From Acidimicrobiaceae bacterium (GTDB lineage: Bacteria > Actinomycetota > Acidimicrobiia > Acidimicrobiales > RAAP-2), in the NCBI GenBank assembly GCA_003164275.1, contig PLSY01000349.1, forward strand, positions 1,097 through 13,436: a DNA stretch of 12,340 bases, written 5' to 3'. A model generated the notes under the pieces. It was given only the letters and a program-made list of their open reading frames with translations, ran no database searches and had not been told where the DNA came from. Made by a program: the position numbers and the translations under genes. This document shows positions 1-6,488 of the stretch, one piece after another. Positions within the stretch are counted from its first letter, which is position 1. The number at the start of each line of letters is the position of its first letter.

Positions 1-156
1 CCTATTCATACGAGCCCCATTTCGTGGCGAAGAGCGGTGAAACATGCTTGTTGAAGGCCACGTATCCATTGTTTGGCGGTTCGGACATGTGCTGCTATGG
101 GCGATGGTCATCAATAGCACGTTTGGTGCGTCCGACCCTGTTGACCTTGTACACGA

Positions 157-396
157 TCAAGTGGACAGGGTTAGAGCCCAAGGAAGACGGTTGGAGCCCC
201 CTTCCGACACACTCAAAAGTACACCGCCAGTTGGGCTCGCCTCGGCGACGACCTTCCGCTGGTCAGGATGACAGGTGACGCTGACCCCGAGGCCAGCGTA
301 GACCTTCGCCTTGTCTTTCGGATCGGCCTCTCAGAGCACCTTGGTCATGTCGCCGAGTGCGAGAGCCATCCGGCGGACCTCGTCCTCGGTGGCAAC
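157..396 (-). pseudogene. Relic of a large serine recombinase C-terminus
   Basis: Read on the minus strand, this stretch gives a continuous recombinase-like tail broken by an in-frame TGA at 331-333, and another TGA at 400-402 closes the frame upstream. The readable parts include LVATEDEVRRMALALGDM, then EADPKDKAKVYAGLGVSVT, HPDQRKVVAEA and a final SEGG segment. The pattern 'ADP-DKA-VY--LG--LTYHP--R-V--EA-P' is, from memory, typical of the C-terminal end of actinobacterial large serine recombinases. No catalytic resolvase domain and no start codon remain, so the piece cannot be functional. It marks an old integration or excision. The family call rests on recalled similarity only, and a random open stretch remains possible. 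Confidence 0.4.
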
Positions 397-429
397 CAGT
401 CACCTCGGGGATGTGCCTTCATTGTTCGC

Positions 430-732
430 TCAATAGGTCCACACCAGTTCGTCGTCAACAAAGAATTGGAAGGTATAAGTCGTGAACCCCCCCCAGAACC
501 AAAGGATTCTCTGCTCGACAGCGAATCGGTGCACCTCGATCTTGCCTATCGATACTTCGCATCGCCACTTCGTCCGAAAAACGTTGAACATGCGATGCTT
601 CTTCAGTACCTCCAGTCCGTCAACCGAGATGCGGGTCGATCCCGACAGTCGACCCCAGTGGTACACGACATGATGTTGTTCGGAATTACCGACCACCAGG
701 TCGTAGTCAAGGCCGAGCCCAGGTAACTGCAT
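430..732 (-). CDS. Small conserved-looking hypothetical protein (100 aa), possible FAIM-like beta fold
   Basis: This encodes 100 residues and ends in TGA at 430-432. I chose the ATG at 730-732 because the protein-like composition begins just after it; the upstream in-frame extension looks non-coding. There is no Shine-Dalgarno before the ATG, so it may be leaderless or start elsewhere. The protein is rich in aromatic and beta-forming residues, with GNSEQHHVVYHW at residues 16-27, ISVDGLEVLKKHRMF at 35-49, SIGKIEVHRFAVE at 61-73 and a closing FVDDELVWTY. The repeated VDG/VDD turns and overall length recall FAIM-like small beta proteins, but this is weak. No signal peptide or membrane segment is seen. 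It diverges from the pstB unit; the 200 bp between them contain the PHO box. Function unknown. The opposite-strand ORF is its shadow. Confidence 0.5.
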   Translation of the reverse strand: MQLPGLGLDYDLVVGNSEQHHVVYHWGRLSGSTRISVDGLEVLKKHRMFNVFRTKWRCEVSIGKIEVHRFAVEQRILWFWGGFTTYTFQFFVDDELVWTY

Positions 733-926
733 AGAAGATGTAAGTCTGACCAATCTGGGTAATCCAATCGTTACCGAAGAGTGATCGTTCTGTGACACAC
801 GCGAGGGCGTAGTGCTCCTGCCGGTTCGGTGGGACAACCACGCTGTCTGCGGTGGGACTGACCCATGGTCATGAACGTCCCGGTCGAGCGGAAGGCCAGT
901 CGAATCACGTCGGTTGACACCGATCA

Positions 927-992
927 GTTCACCGGCATGTAGTAGTCCGTTCACCTTCGCTTGTTACTCCGTTCACCTTCGCTTGTTAGGTT
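927..992 (+). promoter_or_regulatory. PHO box (three GTTCACC direct repeats, 22-bp period) with -10-like hexamer
   Basis: GTTCACC occurs at 927-933, 949-955 and 971-977, exactly 22 bp apart. The last two lie in near-tandem 21-bp identical copies at 946-966 and 968-988, separated by one base. The 11-nt unit GTTCACCTTCG matches the direct-repeat unit of the PhoP PHO box known from Streptomyces, and related sites are bound by RegX3-type regulators. The 22-bp period is two units, or two DNA turns. TAGGTT at 987-992 fits a TANNNT -10 element just downstream, as in activated Pho promoters. The next genes are the small ORF at 1070 and pstB, a classic Pho target. The repeats are seen directly; regulator identity and direction of control are inferred. 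Confidence 0.8.
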
Positions 993-1009
993 GCCTTGAG
1001 GCAAGACCT
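988..1009 (+). repeat. Imperfect hairpin in the leader of the pstB unit
   Basis: TTGCC (991-995) and GGCAA (1000-1004) pair around a TTGA loop. AGG/CCT extend the stem with a two-base bulge. It overlaps the predicted -10 and transcription start, so it may be a start-site palindrome or a 5' stem in the transcript. No T-run follows, so it is not a convincing terminator. Confidence 0.3.
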
Positions 1010-1069
1010 GCCCTCTCTCGTGCCCGGAAACCGAATCGGGATCATCTGCACCCACAGGAGGAGACCAAC

Positions 1070-1159
1070 GTGCGGATCGCCGAGTTCTCACAGTCACTGG
1101 GATCAACCCAATCTGTGGCGGCGTTTGCCTGGAACAGGCTGCAGAAAGACAGGCGATGA
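1070..1159 (+). CDS. 29-aa small ORF translationally coupled to pstB
   Basis: GTG at 1070 is preceded by AGGAGGAG (1056-1063) with a 6-nt spacer, the best ribosome binding site in the window. The frame runs 29 codons to a TGA that overlaps the pstB start as ATGA (1156-1159). The product begins MRIAEFSQSLGSTQ and ends WNRLQKDRR; it is mostly a short amphipathic-looking stretch with a basic tail, with no signal peptide or clear membrane helix. PstB itself has only a weak site (GACAGG), so ribosomes finishing this ORF probably supply much of PstB translation. It could be a leader that only feeds pstB, or a real small protein. No family is recognised. The ribosome binding site and overlap are seen directly; the function is unknown. 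Confidence 0.6.
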   Translation: MRIAEFSQSLGSTQSVAAFAWNRLQKDRR

Positions 1160-2016
1160 CCGATCCGACTTCGGTCACCGACTCGGCGGGAGAGCGGGTC
1201 GAAGACGAGCTCAGCCTTGGGGCCGGGGAGGTCGGACTTCCTGGCAAACCGGTCATGCGGCTGAACGATGTGTCCGTATCCTTTGCCGGGCGCGATGCGG
1301 TGCGAGGGGTGACTTTCAACATCCACGAAGGAGAGGTGACAGCGCTCATCGGTCCTTCGGGTTCCGGAAAGACGACATTGCTGCGGGCGCTCAACCGGAT
1401 GCACGACGAGGTGCACACTGCTTCGGTTAGCGGCAAAGTGCTGCTGGGCGACATGGACATCTACGACCGGGCTACCAATCCGATCCTCCTACGCTCCCGA
1501 GTAGGGATGGTGTTCCAACAACCCAATCCGTTCCCTTCCATGAGCATCTATGAGAACGTGGTCGTGGGCCTCAAGTTCAACGGCGTACGGGAGCGGACGC
1601 TTCTCGACGAGGCGGCGGAGTCGGCCCTCGTTGCCGCAGCACTCTGGGACAGCGTACGGGACCGCCTGAAGCAAAAGGCGAGCACGCTGTCCGGTGGCGA
1701 GGCGCAACGACTCTGCATCGCACGAGCACTGGCCGTGGAGCCGGAGGTTCTATTGATGGACGAACCGACGTCGGCGCTCGATCCCGTTGCGACTGAGCTC
1801 ATAGAGGAATTGATGAGCGAGATGAGGACTCGAGTGACGATTGTGATCGTGACCCACAACATGGAGCAGGCTGCCCGGGTATCTGACCAGTGCGCCTTTC
1901 TCCTCATGGCTGCGGACAAGTGCGGCGAATTGATCGAATGCAGCACAACCGCCAAGCTCTTCAACAATCCCACAGACCCGCGCACGCTGGACTACCTCAA
2001 TGGACGCTTCGGTTGA
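1156..2016 (+). CDS. pstB: Phosphate ABC transporter ATP-binding protein PstB
   Basis: This is the cytoplasmic ATPase that powers high-affinity phosphate import through PstC/PstA. The 286-residue product has every nucleotide-binding motif: Walker A GPSGSGKTT (66-74), Q-loop Q121 in QQPNPFPSMSIYENV, signature LSGGEAQR (178-185), Walker B VLLMDEPTSALDP (198-210) and the H-loop H234 in IVTHNMEQAARVSD. The ending LNGRFG is typical of PstB and separates it from other ABC ATPases. About 30 residues precede the usual start of the domain, so it is longer than E. coli PstB (about 257). The ATG start overlaps the upstream small ORF by ATGA. No pstS, pstC, pstA or phoU lies in this window, so PstB must act with subunits encoded elsewhere. 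The PHO box upstream implies induction under phosphate limitation. Confidence 0.93.
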   Translation: MTDPTSVTDSAGERVEDELSLGAGEVGLPGKPVMRLNDVSVSFAGRDAVRGVTFNIHEGEVTALIGPSGSGKTTLLRALNRMHDEVHTASVSGKVLLGDMDIYDRATNPILLRSRVGMVFQQPNPFPSMSIYENVVVGLKFNGVRERTLLDEAAESALVAAALWDSVRDRLKQKASTLSGGEAQRLCIARALAVEPEVLLMDEPTSALDPVATELIEELMSEMRTRVTIVIVTHNMEQAARVSDQCAFLLMAADKCGELIECSTTAKLFNNPTDPRTLDYLNGRFG

Positions 2017-2063
2017 CAAGCGCCGGCGGTCCCTTCCACGACGTGGAGGTCGAACGGGCCTCG

Positions 2064-3830
2064 ATGAGTGCGGAACTTGCTCGGCTGGAAGTACTGATGC
2101 GTCGGCTGGAGAAGCATCGCGAGTCGGACATCATGGCATCGGACCCCGCACACCGTCGCGATGCCGTCAATCTCGTTCACTATTTGGCGCTCCGACAAGG
2201 CGACGTAGTTGACCTGCAGCGCTGGTTAGGTGCGCGTGGTCTCTCGTCGCTCGGAAGGTGTGAGGCTCACGTACTGGCCACCGTCGAGTCCGTTCGTGCG
2301 GCACTTGAAGGGACAGCACCGCGGTTCGGGCCGGCGATCCAGAGCTTCGAGGAAGGCCGAGCCGCCTTGGACCACAACACTGATGCCATGTTTGGTCCCC
2401 GTCCCCCGGGCCGAGTGCCTCGGATCATGGTGACTCTTCCCACTGAGGCCGCCGATGAGTACCCACTCGTGCAGCGTCTTGTGTCTCTGGGCATGGACGT
2501 TGCCCGAATCAACGGCGCACACGACGACCCGGCTACATGGGAACGCATGGCACGCCATGTCCGCAGAGCGTCCTCCGAGGTTGGCAGATCTTGCCGAGTT
2601 TCAATGGACCTTCCAGGACCAAAATTGCGGACCGGACCACTTGCCGAAGGACCGCAGGTCGTGAAGCTGCGACCCGAGCGTGACCTGCGAGGGGTGCCGG
2701 TCACACCCGCCGTGGCGACGCTCATCGCCAGCTCTGGGTCCGGCGCCCATGCGACGGGCCTTCCTGTAGACCCGTCCTGGATCGAGCGCCGCCACTCGGG
2801 GGACGTCGTCAGTTTGGTCGACGCGCGAGGGTCCCGACGTGAGCTGCGAATCCTCGAAGGGGCTGCCAGAAGCTGCCAGGTAGAGGTATGGGACACCACG
2901 TATGTGGAGACCGGCACTGCCCTGTCCTGCCGCGATGATGTGACCAGAGTGGGTGAATTGGCGAGGATTCCCCAATATCACCTGCTGTGCAGTGGGGATA
3001 CGCTCGTTCTCACCCGCGAACTCGACCCGGCCGTGCCGTGGCATCACGGGCAGCCCGGGTGTGCCCACATAGGGTGCACGTTTGCGGGCGCCTTTGATTC
3101 GGCCAAAGTCGGCCAGCGGGTGAATCTCGACGACGGGAAAATGACGGCCGTCATTGAAGACGTCGCCCCCGACGAGCTCCACGTGCGGATTCTTTCCGCC
3201 GCAGCGAGAGGGTCACGGCTCCGGGCGGAGAAGGGAATCAACCTGCCCGACACCGATCTTGTCGCGAGTGCGGTGACCGACGCCGACCTTCCCTTGCTCG
3301 AGGTCGCCGCGGCGTACGCCGACATGCTGGGCGTGTCCTTTCTGCGCTACGAACACGACGTCGATGACGTACACAGGTATCTCCATCGAGTCCGAGGCGA
3401 GCAATTGGGGCTCATCCTGAAGATCGAGACCAAAGCGGCATTTACTCGCCTCCCCGAGATCTTGCTGCACGCCATGCGCTCGCCACTCGTTGGGGTCATG
3501 ATCGCCCGAGGGGACCTGGCCGTCGAGGTTGGTTACGAGCGCCTCGCCGAAGTGCAGGAGGAGATCCTCTGGCTGTGTGAAGCCGCGCACGTCCCGGTCA
3601 TCTGGGCCACCGAGGTCCTTGACCAACTTGCTCGCACCGGCCACCCGTCGCGAGCCGAAGTCACCGATGCCGCGATGGGTCAACGAGCCGAGTGTGTCAT
3701 GCTCAACAAAGGACCTCACGTCGACGATGCGATGGTCGTGCTCGATGACATCCTCCGACGGATGTCCCGTCATCAACGCAAGAAGACCTCGCTGCTTCAG
3801 CCTCTGCGCAGCTGGAGCGAAGTCACCTGA
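2064..3830 (+). CDS. Atypical pyruvate kinase with N-terminal extension and no C-terminal domain
   Basis: Predicted to transfer phosphate from phosphoenolpyruvate to ADP in glycolysis. The 588-residue product starts with a roughly 110-residue helical extension (NLVHYLALR, GLSSLGRCEAHVLATVESV) known in a subset of bacterial pyruvate kinases. The (beta/alpha)8 barrel follows: RIMVTLP (120-126), ARINGAHDD (R148, N150, H153), MDLPGPKLRTG (181-191), LKIETK (K453, E455), ARGDLAVE (D484) and WATEVLDQLA (T516). The B-domain region (about 193-395) is roughly twice the usual size and contains VNLDDGK. The usual C-terminal regulatory domain is absent. K187 replaces the Glu found in K+-dependent enzymes. 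ATG 2064 has GGAGGT 13 nt upstream. A TTG at 2013 overlapping the pstB stop as TTGA is the alternative start (605 aa). It lies 47 bp downstream of pstB, so co-transcription is likely. Confidence 0.85.
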   Translation: MSAELARLEVLMRRLEKHRESDIMASDPAHRRDAVNLVHYLALRQGDVVDLQRWLGARGLSSLGRCEAHVLATVESVRAALEGTAPRFGPAIQSFEEGRAALDHNTDAMFGPRPPGRVPRIMVTLPTEAADEYPLVQRLVSLGMDVARINGAHDDPATWERMARHVRRASSEVGRSCRVSMDLPGPKLRTGPLAEGPQVVKLRPERDLRGVPVTPAVATLIASSGSGAHATGLPVDPSWIERRHSGDVVSLVDARGSRRELRILEGAARSCQVEVWDTTYVETGTALSCRDDVTRVGELARIPQYHLLCSGDTLVLTRELDPAVPWHHGQPGCAHIGCTFAGAFDSAKVGQRVNLDDGKMTAVIEDVAPDELHVRILSAAARGSRLRAEKGINLPDTDLVASAVTDADLPLLEVAAAYADMLGVSFLRYEHDVDDVHRYLHRVRGEQLGLILKIETKAAFTRLPEILLHAMRSPLVGVMIARGDLAVEVGYERLAEVQEEILWLCEAAHVPVIWATEVLDQLARTGHPSRAEVTDAAMGQRAECVMLNKGPHVDDAMVVLDDILRRMSRHQRKKTSLLQPLRSWSEVT

Positions 3831-3862
3831 AAGGGCATCCCTCGTCTGTCCGCCGGCGTTCC

Positions 3863-4041
3863 ACCTCGAGAGGTCCCTGGGCCCGACTGGTGGGGGCTGG
3901 GTCGAGGATGATGGCCTTGATCTTCCCTCGGGATCCAACTGGCGCCCGCCTGCGAATGTCCTCACAACCATGGCACGAGCAACGGAATGGCTGGTGACGA
4001 CAGGACGCCCCCTTCTCCCGCCTCCGGCCACGTTCCACGTG
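3863..4041. other. Convergent intergenic region with two short palindromes
   Basis: The 222 bp between the pyruvate kinase stop and the GH65 stop hold no credible gene. ACCTC/GAGGT (3863-3874, 2-nt centre) lies 32 bp after the pyruvate kinase stop. CACGT/ACGTG (4029-4041, 3-nt loop) lies 11 bp beyond the GH65 stop on the minus strand. Either could help end transcription, but neither is followed by a T-run, so no intrinsic terminator is called. Confidence 0.25.
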
Positions 4042-4052
4042 ACTCGACCTGA

Positions 4053-6488
4053 TTACAGGGCAAGGTGGCGGCATTCACCCGGGAGGAGCTCGACAGGTTC
4101 TCCTCCGAGTCCGACACGAGCGGCGCCTTCACCCCATTCCTCGACCTCAACGGTCAGTTCGCCGTTGGCCACGGTGATGTTCATCCAACGGCGGCGATAG
4201 CGAATGTCCAGCGCGAGGCTCCGCACCTCGGAGGGAAGGTGAGGGTCGAACCAGATAGCATTGTCCCGGATCTCGATACCGAGGTAGCAACGCTGGAGAA
4301 GGTCGACTGTTCCGGCCATGGCTCCCAGATGGATGCCTTCGGCGGTGGTGCCGTCCTGACCCCCGTTCAGATCGCTGCGGAGGGCATCTTCAAAGTGCTT
4401 CCACGAACGTTGACGATCGGAGCGGGCCAACACCCAGCTGTGCACCACCCGGCTGAGGGTGGATCCGTGGGACGTCCTCTGCAAGTAGTAGTCGATGGTC
4501 AGCGAGGTTGAGCTGGGGTCGAAGCGGTACCCCAACCGACTGAAAATCTCTTGCAACTCATCGGTGGAGAGCAGGTAGAAGAGCATCAGGACATCGGCCT
4601 GCTTGGACGCCTTGTAAGCATTGGGGGTGTCGTTCTCAGCCTCCAGGATCCGGTCAAGACGGGAGATGTCACCGTAGCGTTCTCGATACGCGTTCCAGTC
4701 CAGCTCGGCCAGGTCCTCGTAGCCCTCGAATTGGCTGATGATGCCGTCGTGGAAGACGATTCGCATCTTGCGACTGACGTCCTCCCAGTGGGCGATCTCC
4801 GCGTCGTCCAGCGAGAGGTGCACCCGTAGTTCGGTGCGCCGAGGCTCAGGCAGGAGCTCAATCAGTTCGAGGGACCGGCACAGGACCCATACGGCCATGA
4901 CGTTGGTGTAAGAGTTGTTGTTCAAACCTGTGGATGGGGCACCCACATAGCCGTCGTGGTACTCGTCGGGTCCCATCACCCCGACGATCTCGTAACGATC
5001 GAGCTCGGGTCGGTACCGGGCCAGACTGGCCCAGAATCTGCTGATCTCGAAGAGCATCTCGGCCCCATAGGAGACCATGAAATCGAGGTCCCCGGTCGCC
5101 TGGTAGTACTGCCAGACGTTGAAGGCTATGGCCGAGCCGATGTGCCGCTGCAGGTGGGAGGCATCGGGTAGCCATCGGCCTGACAAGGGGTTGAAGTGGA
5201 GCACCTGTGCCTCTTCGCTGCCGTCGCTGCCGCTCTGCCACGGGTACATCGCACCGCGCAGACCGACCTGCCGGGCGGACCACCGGGCTTCTGGTAGCCG
5301 CCGGTAGCGGTACAACAGGAGTGATCGCACCAGCTCGGGAAGGTGGAGGTTGAGGTACGGGAAGATGAAGATCTCGTCCCAGAAGACATGGCCGCGGTAG
5401 GCCTCGCCGTGGAGGCCACGGGCGGGCACGCCGACATCGAGGTCGAGTGTGTTGCGGGAGGTGGTCTGCAGGAGATGGAAGATGTGGAGATGGAGGGCAA
5501 ACCGGGTGGTCCCTTCGTCGCACTCGACCTCGAGGGAGAAGCGCTTCCACAGGCCATCCCATTCGCGGGCGTGGAGGTAAAGAAGCTCGTCGAAGGTGCC
5601 GAGGCGTGGGCTCCATGAGCGCGACGCTGCGCCGGCACTGCTGATCGAGCGGTCTTTGGAGGTGAACAGGGAGATGATCTTCTCGACGACGATCGACTCG
5701 GTGGGGTCGATCTCGACGGTGAACTCGTGAGCGATCGCACCCGGATCCCCGACCACATGACGAGGGGGAGCAAGTTCCCTCTCTGCCCGGGTGATCCGGA
5801 CTCTGGCCGTCTCGGCGACCTCTACTCCCGACTGACTGGTGCGAGCGGTCAGTGTGACCGTCTGATCGTCGACCGCCATGGTGGCCACATCGACCAGATG
5901 GTGTTCGTCGAATTGGCTGTACCGGTCAACGCCGGCGTTGGTGACCCGGCCGTCGAGGCCGGAGCGGATGGTGAGGTGGCCCGACCAATTCTCGGCCGAC
6001 AGAACTGTTTCGAGTGCTGCCACGTGTCGATCGGCCATGCTCACGAATCGGCGTTGCTGCACTCGAGTCACTCGCCCCGCCGGGTCGCGGACCCGTACGG
6101 TACGCGTGAGGACGGCAGAGCGAAGATCGAGTTGCTGGGAGAAGTCGAGAATGTCCACGGTGCCGAGGTCGAACCACGGGCCACCGTCGATACGAAAAGT
6201 GAACACCAGCCAATTGGGAAGATTAACCATGCTCTCGTTCTCGACAGTGTGCCCCATCACCTCGGTGGTTCGCCGGTTGTACAACCCGGCAACGTAGGTA
6301 CCGGGATAGTGAGTGCCGTCGGCAGTCGCCTCAGGGGCTGCGCCCCGGGTGGCGAGGTAACCGTTCCCCAGGGTGCACAGGGCCTCGCGCAGTCCTTCGT
6401 GCCCAGGATCGAAGCGATCGTAGGTGAGCGTCCATTCGTCCTGCTCCACCGGGCCGGAATCGCTCGCGGGTGGCGGTAGCCAGCTCAC
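4053..6488 (-). CDS. Glycoside hydrolase family 65 protein (kojibiose/trehalose/maltose phosphorylase-like)
   Basis: GH65 enzymes mostly phosphorolyse alpha-glucobioses to beta-glucose 1-phosphate and glucose. The 811-residue product has the family layout: an N-terminal beta-sandwich (about 1-290, starting LTYDRFDPGHEG and LGNGYLATRGA), then the (alpha/alpha)6 barrel. Key motifs are GHVFWDEIFIFPYL (366-379), the acid-catalyst motif VMGPDEYHDG with E509, SKQADVLMLFY (628-638), the phosphate-site candidate RTSHGSTLSRVVH (671-683) and GTTAEGIHLGAMAGT (713-727). It ends in a small C-terminal beta domain. The start is GTG at 6488, overlapping the HAD stop as GTGA, so translation is coupled. The order HAD-GH65 matches mycobacterial Rv3400-Rv3401. 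The partner HAD, if a beta-phosphoglucomutase, would convert its product to glucose 6-phosphate. The disaccharide cannot be named from sequence, and a hydrolase is not excluded. Confidence 0.9.
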   Translation of the reverse strand: MSWLPPPASDSGPVEQDEWTLTYDRFDPGHEGLREALCTLGNGYLATRGAAPEATADGTHYPGTYVAGLYNRRTTEVMGHTVENESMVNLPNWLVFTFRIDGGPWFDLGTVDILDFSQQLDLRSAVLTRTVRVRDPAGRVTRVQQRRFVSMADRHVAALETVLSAENWSGHLTIRSGLDGRVTNAGVDRYSQFDEHHLVDVATMAVDDQTVTLTARTSQSGVEVAETARVRITRAERELAPPRHVVGDPGAIAHEFTVEIDPTESIVVEKIISLFTSKDRSISSAGAASRSWSPRLGTFDELLYLHAREWDGLWKRFSLEVECDEGTTRFALHLHIFHLLQTTSRNTLDLDVGVPARGLHGEAYRGHVFWDEIFIFPYLNLHLPELVRSLLLYRYRRLPEARWSARQVGLRGAMYPWQSGSDGSEEAQVLHFNPLSGRWLPDASHLQRHIGSAIAFNVWQYYQATGDLDFMVSYGAEMLFEISRFWASLARYRPELDRYEIVGVMGPDEYHDGYVGAPSTGLNNNSYTNVMAVWVLCRSLELIELLPEPRRTELRVHLSLDDAEIAHWEDVSRKMRIVFHDGIISQFEGYEDLAELDWNAYRERYGDISRLDRILEAENDTPNAYKASKQADVLMLFYLLSTDELQEIFSRLGYRFDPSSTSLTIDYYLQRTSHGSTLSRVVHSWVLARSDRQRSWKHFEDALRSDLNGGQDGTTAEGIHLGAMAGTVDLLQRCYLGIEIRDNAIWFDPHLPSEVRSLALDIRYRRRWMNITVANGELTVEVEEWGEGAARVGLGGEPVELLPGECRHLAL

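Noticed and set aside
2..88. Minus-strand 28-codon ORF starting MSEPPNNGY
   Set aside because: No Shine-Dalgarno, no recognisable motif and at the window edge. Nothing supports translation.
195..225. tRNA 3'-end-like sequence
   Set aside because: The T-stem does not pair properly and no 5' half, anticodon arm or acceptor partner is found nearby, so it is not called as a tRNA gene.
268..726. Plus-strand 152-codon open frame
   Set aside because: It is antisense to the more protein-like minus-strand gene (430-732) and to the recombinase relic, has no ribosome binding site and no family-like sequence.
914..943. TTGACA with a TGTAGT hexamer 18 bp downstream
   Set aside because: A plausible sigma-70-like pair, but it sits upstream of and across the first PHO repeat, and the -10 is poor. 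The TAGGTT element after the repeats fits Pho activation better.
914..1159. 81-codon plus-strand ORF ending at the pstB start
   Set aside because: Its first part runs through the PHO box and promoter. Only the last 29 codons from GTG 1070 have a ribosome binding site.
4065..6479. Several plus-strand frames opposite the GH65 gene
   Set aside because: All are antisense shadows. The minus strand has continuous GH65 motifs end to end.
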